From contig CAZNPL010000012.1 in NCBI GenBank assembly GCA_964574815.1, positions 1 through 64,000 on the forward strand: 64,000 nt of DNA, given 5' to 3'. The notes beneath the pieces were generated by a model. The model saw only the letters and a list, made by a program, of their open reading frames with translations, ran no database searches and had not been told where the DNA came from. Shown piece after piece: positions 35,885 through 45,006 of the stretch (positions are counted from its first letter, which is position 1; each line of letters opens with the position of its first letter). Both the position numbers and the translations under genes were made by a program. The stretch comes from CAZNPL01 sp964574815 (GTDB lineage Bacteria; Planctomycetota; Phycisphaerae; UBA1845).

Positions 35885-36940
35885 ATGCACCGCTTTGGAT
35901 GTTGGTTGATATGTGCGGCACTTCTGTTCGCATGCGTTGAACCTTCCGCCGCGCAGCGTCGAGGGGAAGCGCCGGTGGGTTATGTGACCGTAGTCACGGG
36001 CGACGGTGCCACGCGGGGCGAATCGGGCCCCGCATTTCCACAGGCGGCCGGCGAGTTTAATCAACGGGCCAGCGGCGTAAGTGCAGGTGAAAGCATTTCC
36101 ACCCTGCCGGGCGCCTCAGCCGTTATCTGGCTGCCGGCTTATCGGATTGCGGTTCACATGAACAGTGACTCGCTGGTGTCACTCCCCGAGATTCCCGGAC
36201 TGGCGGATCACGTTGCGGTGTCGGTTGCGGTGCAGCGGGGTCGTGTCCACGTCGTCCGATCGCCCTCCGATAACGCTTGGTTGTTGGTAAGTGCTGGAAC
36301 TGAAGAAGCATTCGGATATACTCTGTCGAAGGGTGCTTCTCTCGTCGTCGAGGCCGTTGAATTCGAGGCGGCCTTTACCGTTTCACGAGGCGACGAGGCG
36401 TTGTTCTTCGAGGGGCCGGTCCCGAGCGAAGGATTGATCGGGGGCGAGGGGGAGCCTCTGGATGACTCGGGCACGTCGCTGTCGGAGGGACAGCGGGTTT
36501 CAACTCAGGTTCCAACGGTAACCGAGAGCCGCGCGTCGGCGAGCGCCGCTTGGGATCAGACGGAGGGCGACTTGTACGTGTTTGCGCTGGATCAGGGTGG
36601 TCAGTGGGTGGCGCGTGCCGAGGAGGGGGACTTCACGCCCGTTCGCGCCGAAGCCGCCGCGACGCCGCGCACCTTCGGTGCCGAAGTCGGCATTCCGAGG
36701 CAAGCCTTCGACCAGCCGCGAACGGTGGTGACCTCGCCGGTGACCAGGACGACGGTCTCGACGACGGTCACGGCACAGCGGAGCGCCGTCGAGAACTTGC
36801 TCGCCAGCCAGATTCCCGGTTCAGTTGTCGTCGGACAGAGGATCAGGCGATCGAGGATCATCGGGACAGACCGGCGGATCGGATTCAATCCGTTCGCCGA
36901 ACAACTGCTTTTGTTGTCGGGTCGGCCCGGATTAAGATAA
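35885..36940 (+). CDS. Secreted FecR-domain-like protein
   Basis: A 351-residue exported protein. Two tandem ATGs (35882, 35885) are possible; the second is better spaced from GAGG. A signal peptide (HRFGCWLICAALLFACVEPSAAQ) is followed by a FecR-like beta-rich domain (about 30-185): VGYVTVVTGDGATRG, a GESISTLPGASAVIWLP stretch, and VAVQRGRVHVVRS, which fits the 'V..G.V.V' strand pattern of FecR folds. The C-terminal 150 residues are Ser/Thr/Val/Arg-rich, with a basic ending (RIRRSRIIGTDRR). It begins 12-13 bp after the beta-barrel gene, so the two are surely co-transcribed. FecR-like domains occur in periplasmic sensing and surface-structure proteins; the exact role here is unknown. Confidence 0.75.
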   Translation: MHRFGCWLICAALLFACVEPSAAQRRGEAPVGYVTVVTGDGATRGESGPAFPQAAGEFNQRASGVSAGESISTLPGASAVIWLPAYRIAVHMNSDSLVSLPEIPGLADHVAVSVAVQRGRVHVVRSPSDNAWLLVSAGTEEAFGYTLSKGASLVVEAVEFEAAFTVSRGDEALFFEGPVPSEGLIGGEGEPLDDSGTSLSEGQRVSTQVPTVTESRASASAAWDQTEGDLYVFALDQGGQWVARAEEGDFTPVRAEAAATPRTFGAEVGIPRQAFDQPRTVVTSPVTRTTVSTTVTAQRSAVENLLASQIPGSVVVGQRIRRSRIIGTDRRIGFNPFAEQLLLLSGRPGLR

Positions 36941-37004
36941 CCATCTCACGGGTCCGCCAAACGAGGGATCACGCGGGCCGTTCAACGTGGCACGGATGCG
37001 AATT

Positions 37005-37013
37005 GGGGGGGGG
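37005..37013 (+). repeat. Homopolymer run of nine Gs upstream of a giant lipoprotein gene
   Basis: Nine consecutive Gs lie 46 bp before the ATG at 37059, inside the 118-bp gap after the FecR-like gene. A TAGAGT hexamer follows immediately and could be a -10 box, but no well-spaced -35 is evident. Poly-G runs of this length in front of surface-protein genes are typical sites of slipped-strand phase variation in other bacteria. Confidence 0.6.
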
Positions 37014-37058
37014 TAGAGTTGCCGGAATAGGGCAGCAGTGTGAAAGGAAGGTCTGTCG

Positions 37059-40000
37059 ATGAAACTCAGTCGTTTTAAAGCCACGGGCGGTTTCGCACTC
37101 GTGCTGATCGTGTTCTCGGGCCTGATGGCGGGCTGTCCGGTTGCTCCGCCGATCGTACCGCCACCGCCGATCAACGGAAACGGCAACGACGGCGCCGTTG
37201 GCGGGGTGGGAACGTTCGAGGCGTTTCTGTTTGCCGACCGAACACAGGTCATCCGCGGGGACGTCGACGAAGGCCGCGTCACCGTGACTGTCGAGACGTC
37301 GTTATGCGCTACGTTCGATTGGACGGTGTGCGTCCTCCGTGACGACGGGTCCTGCTCCGAAGCGGAGGCCGAGACACTGCTGGATATTACCGAACCGTCA
37401 CCGACCGCCCCGCCCTCCACCGAGAGCGTTATCGGCGCCACCGTGGATGGCGATCCCGGCCCCAACGGCAAGACGGTACAGGTCACGCTGGTAACGACGG
37501 TTGTTGAGGATCCGCCGGAAGGTTGTCCCACGCCCGACAGTGAGCGCATCACCGGCACCGAATCCGAAACGTTGCAAGCTACTTTCGAAGTCGTGCGTCC
37601 CGCCGGCCCGTTGGCGGTCACTTTGTCCTCCGACACCGGCAGCGTCACACCCGAAACTCCGATCGGTCTGAGTGCCCGAATCACCGGCGGCCGTCCGTTC
37701 CCGGAGCAGGCGAGCCCCCGCTGCGGTCTCGGGGAAACGGACGTTCCTTACTGCATTACATGGTCGGTCGAGGGCACTCTGCGCGAAGTCTGTCCGGGCT
37801 TCATCGACGAGAACTGCAATGGCGTACAGGACGATGGCGAAGCGGACTGCGAACCCGGAACGCTCGTCGACCTTCCAGAAAGTCAGCGGGATTGTCTGAT
37901 CGATCCCTTCGGGCAACCACTGGAGTCGATCGGCGGCGAGACGATCGCTTTGAACACGTACAACACGCCGCTGGCCAGGGGGCAGCTTCTGATCAGAATC
38001 GAGGTCACCGACAGGTCTGGTGCCACGGCAACCGCGTCGGTGCCCGTTTCCGTCCAGGCGGAGCAGCCCTTGTCGCTTGCCGCCGCCGCCGGCAGAGCGT
38101 GTCTGCCGCCACTCGACGAAACTACCGACATCACGGCGATTGTCTCAGGCGGAACTGAGCCTTATGACGTGTGCTTCGAAATCGATGCCCCCAACCTCGG
38201 TTTGGGCGGCGGCTCCTTTGAACAAGGGGTGACCTGCTCGGACGTGGCGCCGGCGGAATTTCCGAATCGCAACTGCACGTGCAACGAGCCACTGGCCAAC
38301 GGTCTCCTGGAAGTCGCGCGGTCCCTTTTCTCAGGCAGTCCCGCCTCGGCAGGCAGCGTCAACATCAGGGTCTTTGTGCAGGACGCTGTTGGACGAAAGG
38401 ACACCGATGTCGTCACGCTCGATATCAGTGTTTTTTGCGGGGACATCACAGTTAATGCGGACGATCCGGAAAGAACGGATTCAAACAGCAGCAGCCGGTG
38501 TATCGGTGCGAGTGGATCCGTTCCGCTTTCCGTCGACGTGGTGAGCCCTGGACCTGTAACACACGAGTGGACCACCGACGTCGGAACCTTCGACGACCCC
38601 ACAAGTGCGACGCCCATCTGGTCCCCCGACGGCGCGGCACCGGGGACGCTTGCCACCATCACCGTTGAAGTCGAGGACACCCTTGTCGGCCGTACGGACA
38701 CATCGAGCACGACTCTGCTCGTGGTTGAGGACGCCGTCGCGGACGTCGGCGCCGCAGGTGGTGCCGGGGAGGGAGGTGCCGACCCTTTTAATCGTTGCGA
38801 GAACGGGAGCATCGACCTGCTGGGCGCGCCCGGCGGCCTGGAGTATTCGTGGTCCTGCGGCGGGAGGGATCTGGACGGGGTTGGTTCGACAACGCTGACG
38901 TTTCAGAATCCCAACGTGCTGCTGACTGAAGAAGGCGATTGGACCTGCACACTCACGGTGACCGATCCTCTTGCGGCTGACGGCGGACGCGCCTGCTCCG
39001 TTCAGGACACCATATCGTTTACGGTGAACACGCGTCCGGATGTTACGGTGACGACTTCACCGGATGTGTGCGCCAATTCCTCGAACAATGCAGCCAGTGT
39101 TCCGGACGCCGGGGCCGGATCATCGTACGACTGGTCTGTCATCAACGGTACGCTCGAGAGCGGGCAGGGGACGACCGATATCGTCTACTCGGTAGGCCCC
39201 TTCCCCGGCGTTGTCGATCTTGAAGTGGAGGTGATTGACGGCGACACCGAGTGCGCCGCGACGGGCATGGCCTCGGTCAACCTGATCGACAATCACGTCG
39301 CGCAGCCCTCCACCAGCGGCGCGGTTTGCGAATTCGATGCCGCGGATAATCGAATCCCCGTTTCTTTGTTCGGCGGCGTGGGCAACCCGCCTGCCAACCC
39401 CGCTGATCTCGAGTTCTCCTGGTCGTGTACCGACGGTTTCGTATCTAGTGAGCAGGATCCGCCCCCGCGCGAGTTCCCGCTCGGTGATACGACGTGCACG
39501 TTACTCATCACGAACACCGTTACGACGTGCTTTGACGAAGCGGATACGGTGGTGACTGTGAATGCCAATCCCGACGCGTCGATCACGGCCGCTGCCGGGA
39601 TCTGCGCCGCCAGCACGGGTAACAGCGCGTCCGTCGCCGACGCCGGCCCCGGGGCGACCTATGCCTGGTCGTCGAATTGCACGATCGAGAGCGGGCAGAA
39701 TACGCCATCGATCGAGTACACGGCCGACGGCGTTGGGTCTTGCGCGATCGACGTTACCGTGACCAATGGCGACGGTTGCGTGGACAGCGCTCTGGTTACC
39801 ATTCCGATTCAGCCGCTGCCGGACGCAACGATCACGGCGCCGGTGCAGATATGTGCGGACTCGACCGGCAACGTCGCGTCCGTACCGGATGCGGGTGCCG
39901 GGGCCAACTACAATTGGTCGCTCACCGGGTGCACCATCACGAGTGGTCAGGACACGCCGACGATCGAGTACACGGCTGGTGCGGCGGGCGTTTGTGGAAT

Positions 40001-42221
40001 CGAACTGATCGTGACCGATTCGAACGGCTGCTCTGCAACCGACACCGCAAACGTGGCCGTGCTCTCCAACCCGCCTGCCATGGCGATGAACAATGGCCCG
40101 GTCTGCCTGGGCGATCCGGTCACGCTCAGCACAATTCCCGCGATCCCTGCGACTTTCAGTTGGGAGTGCACCGACGGCACGGTCGCCAACGGGCAGAACG
40201 CGGTGGTTGTGCTTTCGCCGGCCGGACCATTTCCCGCCGAGGTGGACTGCACCGTGACCGTGACCAATCCTTTCACCCTTTGTTCCAGCGAGGATACCAC
40301 CACGGTTACGGTCAACGACGTCGTCGCCGAAGCTTCGGCTCCTGAGTTCGTCTGTGATGGTGAGCTCATCACGTTGACGGGCACGTCCGTTCCTCCCGGG
40401 GCTGACTGCGAGTGGATCTGCGACGAGGGTTCGAGTTCGTTCGACTGCGAATTCACTTTCTTGCCGAACCCTCCTGTCAATCCGGAGGGGCGGGTGAACT
40501 GCACGCTGACCGCCACGGATCCCGGAACAGCTTGCACGGATTCGGCCCTGCTCGACTTCCAGGTATTCGATTCGCCCGATGCAACGATCGCCGCCGATTT
40601 GTTTGTATGTGCGGATTCCAGCGGAAATGTCGCGTCCGTGGCAGATGCAGGACCTGGCGCCACCTATGTTTGGTCCTCGAACTGCACGATCACCGCGGGT
40701 GATGGGACACCGGCGATCGAGTACACTGCTGATGATTCTCCCGTTTGCAGTCTGGACGTGACCGTAACGGATCAATTTGGATGCTCGTCCACGGCCGCCA
40801 CCGTCGACGTGCCGGTTCAGGAGCCGGACGCGACGATCACCGCGGTGCCGGACCCGATCTGCGAGGGCAACGCCGGAACTGGTTCGGTAGTCGATGCCGG
40901 AGCCGGCGCCACGTACGTGTGGACCGTCACGAACGGGACGCTCGACAACGGCCAGGGAACGTCGTCGATCGATTACACGGCCGACATAGGCGTCGCCTTT
41001 GTGGAGCTTGACGTGGTGGTGACCGACGCGGACGGCTGTGTCGCAGTCGATACGCTGGCGGTCACCGTGGAGGCCGTCCCGGTCGCCACGGCCGATGTCA
41101 GCGCACCTCTGGTCTGCGAGGGCGAGGTGATCACGTTAACCGGCGGTCCGGAGATTCCCGGGGCCGACTACCTCTGGGAGTGCGACGATGACGTGCTCTT
41201 TACGTCGGACCAGCGGGTGGTGGCCTTCACGCCCGACGTGAGCACGCGTGTGGTCTTCCCCACGTCGATCAACTGCAATTTCACAGTGACCACCGCTCCC
41301 GGCTGCGAGGATACAGCATCCGTGGACTTTGCAGTGGACCAGGCTCCGGATGCGACCATCACGGCAAATGCTGAAGTCTGTGAGGGCTCCACAAACAACG
41401 TGGCTTCTGTCCCGGATGCCGGCGTGGGCGCTACTTATACTTGGGCCGTCTCGGGCCCATGCACCCGCACCGACGCGGGCGGAGACGCGACTCCGTCGAT
41501 CGAGTACTCGGCGGATGCTCCAGGAACCTGCACGATCGATGTCAGTGTCGATTCCGGGCTGACCTGCGTCGGACAGGACTCAGTGGATGTGATTGTGAAC
41601 CCGCTTCCGGACGTCACCATTACGACGCCTGCGAGCGCGTGCGTGGATGATACCGGATTGGTTGCCTCGGTTCCCGATGCGGGGGCGTTCGCTCTGTACG
41701 ATTGGACGTTGTCCGCCGAGTGCACGCTCGACAGCGGCCAGGGGACGCCGGCCATCGAGTACTCGGCCGGACCCGCGGCCGGCACGTGCACCATCGACGT
41801 CACCGTGACGACGCCGGCGGGCTGCACTGATACCGGCACTGCAGATGTCTCCATCCTGAGCATCCCGGTTGGCTTCAATGCCAACGTGTGCCCGCAGGGG
41901 GCTGGGGACTGCGACGCATGCTATGACGTGGACCAGAACCTCAGTTTCGAGGCGCTTCCGAATGACCCCACACTCAACTTTGAATGGGACTGCCGTGTGA
42001 TTGAAAGTGGGGGAATAGCCGTCGATATTCCCATCGAAGGTTTCCCCCGATTCCAACGATCGTTTATCCGGGACTTGAGTACGATCTTGGACGCCCCGGA
42101 GAACGCGTCGTTGCCGGCTGTGATCGAATGCACCGTCACCGCGAGCCTCGTCGCTCTGCCCGCGTGCACCGACGTCGTCGTGCTCGACTTCGAACTGCAA
42201 GACGGTGATTGTGTGCCATAG
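37059..42221 (+). CDS. Giant Ig/PKD-like repeat lipoprotein
   Basis: A 1720-residue lipoprotein: leader ending VFSGLMAGC (lipobox LMAGC), then a Pro/Gly/Asn linker. A ribosome site (AAGGAAGG) precedes the ATG. Residues ~45-340 contain beta-sandwich-like domains and a 'DENCNGVQDDGEADC' metal-binding-like motif. Residues ~355-465 are the Ig-like domain also found in the pseudokinase protein (EFPNRNCTCNEPL, then VNIRVFVQDA). From ~660 to 1600 the protein is an array of ~84-residue Ig/PKD-like units, most with 'PDATIT....C..S..N.ASV.DAG.GA.Y.W' and 'G..TP.IEYTA'. Paired cysteines in each unit suggest disulfides, consistent with a periplasmic or surface location. It is the natural client for the SLAM-like barrel encoded upstream; adhesion or surface-layer roles are inference. 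Confidence 0.88.
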   Translation: MKLSRFKATGGFALVLIVFSGLMAGCPVAPPIVPPPPINGNGNDGAVGGVGTFEAFLFADRTQVIRGDVDEGRVTVTVETSLCATFDWTVCVLRDDGSCSEAEAETLLDITEPSPTAPPSTESVIGATVDGDPGPNGKTVQVTLVTTVVEDPPEGCPTPDSERITGTESETLQATFEVVRPAGPLAVTLSSDTGSVTPETPIGLSARITGGRPFPEQASPRCGLGETDVPYCITWSVEGTLREVCPGFIDENCNGVQDDGEADCEPGTLVDLPESQRDCLIDPFGQPLESIGGETIALNTYNTPLARGQLLIRIEVTDRSGATATASVPVSVQAEQPLSLAAAAGRACLPPLDETTDITAIVSGGTEPYDVCFEIDAPNLGLGGGSFEQGVTCSDVAPAEFPNRNCTCNEPLANGLLEVARSLFSGSPASAGSVNIRVFVQDAVGRKDTDVVTLDISVFCGDITVNADDPERTDSNSSSRCIGASGSVPLSVDVVSPGPVTHEWTTDVGTFDDPTSATPIWSPDGAAPGTLATITVEVEDTLVGRTDTSSTTLLVVEDAVADVGAAGGAGEGGADPFNRCENGSIDLLGAPGGLEYSWSCGGRDLDGVGSTTLTFQNPNVLLTEEGDWTCTLTVTDPLAADGGRACSVQDTISFTVNTRPDVTVTTSPDVCANSSNNAASVPDAGAGSSYDWSVINGTLESGQGTTDIVYSVGPFPGVVDLEVEVIDGDTECAATGMASVNLIDNHVAQPSTSGAVCEFDAADNRIPVSLFGGVGNPPANPADLEFSWSCTDGFVSSEQDPPPREFPLGDTTCTLLITNTVTTCFDEADTVVTVNANPDASITAAAGICAASTGNSASVADAGPGATYAWSSNCTIESGQNTPSIEYTADGVGSCAIDVTVTNGDGCVDSALVTIPIQPLPDATITAPVQICADSTGNVASVPDAGAGANYNWSLTGCTITSGQDTPTIEYTAGAAGVCGIELIVTDSNGCSATDTANVAVLSNPPAMAMNNGPVCLGDPVTLSTIPAIPATFSWECTDGTVANGQNAVVVLSPAGPFPAEVDCTVTVTNPFTLCSSEDTTTVTVNDVVAEASAPEFVCDGELITLTGTSVPPGADCEWICDEGSSSFDCEFTFLPNPPVNPEGRVNCTLTATDPGTACTDSALLDFQVFDSPDATIAADLFVCADSSGNVASVADAGPGATYVWSSNCTITAGDGTPAIEYTADDSPVCSLDVTVTDQFGCSSTAATVDVPVQEPDATITAVPDPICEGNAGTGSVVDAGAGATYVWTVTNGTLDNGQGTSSIDYTADIGVAFVELDVVVTDADGCVAVDTLAVTVEAVPVATADVSAPLVCEGEVITLTGGPEIPGADYLWECDDDVLFTSDQRVVAFTPDVSTRVVFPTSINCNFTVTTAPGCEDTASVDFAVDQAPDATITANAEVCEGSTNNVASVPDAGVGATYTWAVSGPCTRTDAGGDATPSIEYSADAPGTCTIDVSVDSGLTCVGQDSVDVIVNPLPDVTITTPASACVDDTGLVASVPDAGAFALYDWTLSAECTLDSGQGTPAIEYSAGPAAGTCTIDVTVTTPAGCTDTGTADVSILSIPVGFNANVCPQGAGDCDACYDVDQNLSFEALPNDPTLNFEWDCRVIESGGIAVDIPIEGFPRFQRSFIRDLSTILDAPENASLPAVIECTVTASLVALPACTDVVVLDFELQDGDCVP
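39036..41858 (+). repeat. Tandem ~84-aa Ig/PKD-like units of two types
   Basis: Seven type-A units begin at about 39036, 39570, 39819, 40575, 40824, 41346 and 41607, each opening PDxTIT and carrying an ASVPDAG or ASVADAG core. They are interspersed with four units of a second type (B) carrying 'C.GE.ITL.G....PGA.....C', giving the order A-B-A-A-B-B-A-A-B-A-A. The type-A units are similar at the DNA level (repeated GATGCCGG and ATCGAGTACAC stretches), suggesting duplication and possible recombination. Confidence 0.8.
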
Positions 42222-42261
42222 GAATGTCTGACTTGGTACGCCATTAAAAAGGAATAGTCTC

Positions 42262-43980
42262 ATGAACCGACGCACCAGTGGACCCCTGGTGGTAAGTTCG
42301 ATGCTGCTGCTCGCCGGCCCCGCGGCGATGGCCCAGACCTTCGTCGAGGAGGATCTTTGCAGCAACCCGCGCGTGACTTGCATTACGCTCTCGAACGAAG
42401 AGCTGCGGGGGGTGTTCGGATTCGAGGAGGAGGAGCGGACCGACACCGGGGAACTCATCTTCCCCGGCACGGTCGGACGCCGGATGGTGCCGCGAAATCT
42501 CGCGGTCGCCAATATCCTCAGCCAGCTCGACATCGACGGTGACGGGGTCCCGGACCTCTCCCCGGACACCGACGGGGACGGCCTGCCCGACAACTGGGAG
42601 GTCGGAGGCTTCGAGGCCCTCACCGCCGAAGGCGAATCCATCGACCGGGTCGTCTTCTACCCCGCTCCGTCGGCCATCGTCCCCGGTACGCCGCCGACGC
42701 CCATCTTCACGCGACTGGCCGTCGGCACCAGCGCCTTGGACCCCGATACCGACGGCGACGGGCTGAGTGACTTCGTGGAAGTCTTCGGCCTGGCGTTTAT
42801 CGATGAGGACAAGGACGGCATTCTCGAGGGCGGCCGCGAGTGGAATGACAAGAACGGTGACGGGCTGCCCAGCCCCGGCGAATTCCCGCTCGACAATTCA
42901 ATCGAGTTTGAACCGGTTACCAGCAACCTCCTGCACGACTTCGACGGATTCGTTTTCACAGACCCCACCAACCCCGACACGGACGGCGACGGCGAACCCG
43001 ACGGTGAGGATCCCGATCCATTGATCAATCTTCGGGCGTTCGGCAATACGGCGATCACGCTCGTCCGCTTCGGCGCCGAGGGGAACCGCGACATCGACCA
43101 GGACGGTCTCGGGAACGCCATGGACATGGGAAACGATCTCGTCACCAGCGACTGCGAGAACCTCGATCCGTGTGACATTCCTGAAGACATCGAGGCCATC
43201 GATAACCCCGCCAACGTCGGCGACCTGATCAGCCTCTTCCGCGAGGACCTCGAGGCCGCCGGCGTCGTGCCGGAAGCCGCGATCGAAGACCTCCTGGGCG
43301 CAGACTGGGACGGCAACGGCCTATGGCGTATTACCGACGTCCGCACGTGGCACATCGTGATCGACGAAACCGACGAGCCGCCGGCCGTCGACTTCATGCT
43401 GGGAGAGCGAGAGTTGTACGCCGACCAGACGTTTGAGGATATTGCCGCGTTGTACAACGACCCCGGCTACGATCGTTACGGCGATCGCGGCGTCGGCCTT
43501 GGATGGCAGGACCTGCTGCGGCCGACCGGGCGGACCCAGTTCATCCCCGATCGCAGGGTATGGGCGATCCTCTACTCCTGGCGCATGCCCGGTTTTGACA
43601 TCGATGGCGACGGTTTCGTGGGTGTGCCGAATATCTCATCCACGGCGGCCGCGGCCGACGACTCGGAAAACGCCTCCGTAGCGCTGGAAAACGGCGTCCT
43701 CACCGAACAGGCCCCGCGGCGACGTGAATGCGCACCCGGCGAAAACCCGGCTACCTGCGTTCCTCTTCAAGATGCCTTCGACCCGTTCGACGACCGCATC
43801 GAAATCGGCGAGGCCGAGGGAGGCGGCGGCGGCATCGATGACGATAATCTGCCCGACGGCCGAATCGAGCCTCCCAACATCGCGATTCCCTGCGGACCGA
43901 TTGGCGCGTTCATGATCCTGTGCATGTTCGCAGGACTTATGGCCATGCGTCCGGTGGCGTTCGGATCGCCTCGATCTTAG
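42262..43980 (+). CDS. Secreted EF-hand/TSP3-repeat protein with C-terminal membrane helix
   Basis: A 572-residue exported protein. The signal peptide MNRRTSGPLVVSSMLLLAGPAAMAQ is preceded by AAGGA at eight bases. Multiple Asp-rich Ca-binding-type motifs follow: DIDGDGVPDLSPDTDGDGLPD, DPDTDGDGLSDFVEV, EDKDGILEGG, NPDTDGDGEPDGEDPDP and DIDGDGF, typical of thrombospondin type-3-like or EF-hand repeats. The protein ends in a hydrophobic helix (IGAFMILCMFAGLMAM) followed by a short tail with Arg and Ser (RPVAFGSPRS). This resembles C-terminal anchor or sorting signals, though without a recognisable LPXTG or PEP motif. It is the last gene of the rightward train, 40 bp after the giant lipoprotein gene. 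Confidence 0.85.
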   Translation: MNRRTSGPLVVSSMLLLAGPAAMAQTFVEEDLCSNPRVTCITLSNEELRGVFGFEEEERTDTGELIFPGTVGRRMVPRNLAVANILSQLDIDGDGVPDLSPDTDGDGLPDNWEVGGFEALTAEGESIDRVVFYPAPSAIVPGTPPTPIFTRLAVGTSALDPDTDGDGLSDFVEVFGLAFIDEDKDGILEGGREWNDKNGDGLPSPGEFPLDNSIEFEPVTSNLLHDFDGFVFTDPTNPDTDGDGEPDGEDPDPLINLRAFGNTAITLVRFGAEGNRDIDQDGLGNAMDMGNDLVTSDCENLDPCDIPEDIEAIDNPANVGDLISLFREDLEAAGVVPEAAIEDLLGADWDGNGLWRITDVRTWHIVIDETDEPPAVDFMLGERELYADQTFEDIAALYNDPGYDRYGDRGVGLGWQDLLRPTGRTQFIPDRRVWAILYSWRMPGFDIDGDGFVGVPNISSTAAAADDSENASVALENGVLTEQAPRRRECAPGENPATCVPLQDAFDPFDDRIEIGEAEGGGGGIDDDNLPDGRIEPPNIAIPCGPIGAFMILCMFAGLMAMRPVAFGSPRS

Positions 43981-44063
43981 CGTCTGGTTCCGGCCCAAGC
44001 TTCGGCGGTGCCGCCGCCTCAGGCCAACGCAATTGCCAGCCCCGGCTGGACTGCTTTACCATT

Positions 44064-44375
44064 TTAGTTCGGACGTCGCACGCGCGGTAGAGGACTGTCG
44101 CGATGGGTGACTGCCGGCCGGGTGCGCTGTGTTGCAGTCGCGGCGTCGCGTTGATCCTCCTTGGCCATGGCAGCGGCTTGATCTTGGATCAGTGCGTCCG
44201 CTGGGGTCGCTGCGACCGTCTCCTGGCGATCGGTTTTGAGGCCGGCGGCTTCCCGCCCGTTCGTGCATCCTGGGCCCACAAACATAAGTGTGCAAACGGC
44301 AACCCGGCAGAAGAAGAATGTTTTGGGTGTACGAGCCGTCGTTTCTACGGACGAGTCTTTAAAGCTCCATCGCAT
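44064..44375 (-). CDS. Putative small lipoprotein, 103 aa
   Basis: A 103-residue candidate lipoprotein on the minus strand. The start at ATG 44375 is chosen because GGAGG lies about ten bases upstream; the frame is open further upstream without support. The N-terminal segment KTFFFCRVAVCTLMFVGPGC is a plausible leader with a lipobox-like end (VGPGC is off-consensus because of the Pro). The mature part is polar and rich in Ala, Thr, Arg and Asp, with no domain I recognise. It stands alone between the rightward surface-protein train and the HPF gene. Coding status is moderate. Confidence 0.45.
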   Translation of the reverse strand: MRWSFKDSSVETTARTPKTFFFCRVAVCTLMFVGPGCTNGREAAGLKTDRQETVAATPADALIQDQAAAMAKEDQRDAATATQRTRPAVTHRDSPLPRVRRPN

Positions 44376-45006
44376 CAGCGGGTCGCCTCCACTTTGAGAC
44401 GCTCCTTTCCCCTGCCTGAAAGCTACCACGCATGTGGAGAATCTCACGTGGCGCCACGTCATCCAGCGTCCCGGGTCTCCGGAACGACCACGATAGATCA
44501 TTGCGCTGCCAGAGTCGGGCGGTCAACCTGGAATGCTACTCCGCTTTGCGCCGTCGGCGTGGGGCTCTTACTGATGGAAAACTTTGGTGCGGGGGCGCAC
44601 GGCAGGTCTTTTTACGTATGTCCGCGGCGTTCGACTTGATCACCCGGCTCGGAACGTTTAAAGCGTTGCTGCATGAACAACTTTTTAATTTTAAAAAAGC
44701 ACTCTGATGGTGCAAAGTTCGGGTTTTTGTGCGGCGCGGTGGGTACAATCAGGTTGACCGTTGGGCGGGCGGCAGACAACGAGCGCTGAGAATCCGGGCT
44801 GGTGGCGCTCTTGGGTCTCGTCCGATAGGTATGAAGGTTCGGCTACGGCGAGTCATCCTGAGGATACCCGCGCATGTTCCGAGCGTTTCACTCCGCACGA
44901 GCATCGCTTCTGACACAACCAACATCGCGTGCCGCATCAACCGGATCTTGTCCGGAGTGTGCCTTTTGCGCGTACAGACCGAGGCCAAGACGAAAGGAGG
45001 TGGCCG
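44376..45006. other. Intergenic region upstream of the HPF gene
   Basis: This 631-bp region has no convincing gene. It contains an AT-rich island at about 44670-44702 (CTTTTTAATTTTAAAAAAG) unusual for this GC-rich DNA, which could be a promoter UP-type element or a decayed terminator. The HPF ribosome site lies at its right end. I cannot identify a -35/-10 pair with confidence. Confidence 0.4.

Noticed and set aside
39501..40775. 424-codon open frame on the minus strand
   Set aside because: It is antisense to the Ig-repeat lipoprotein array, and its apparent internal repetition merely mirrors the real repeats.
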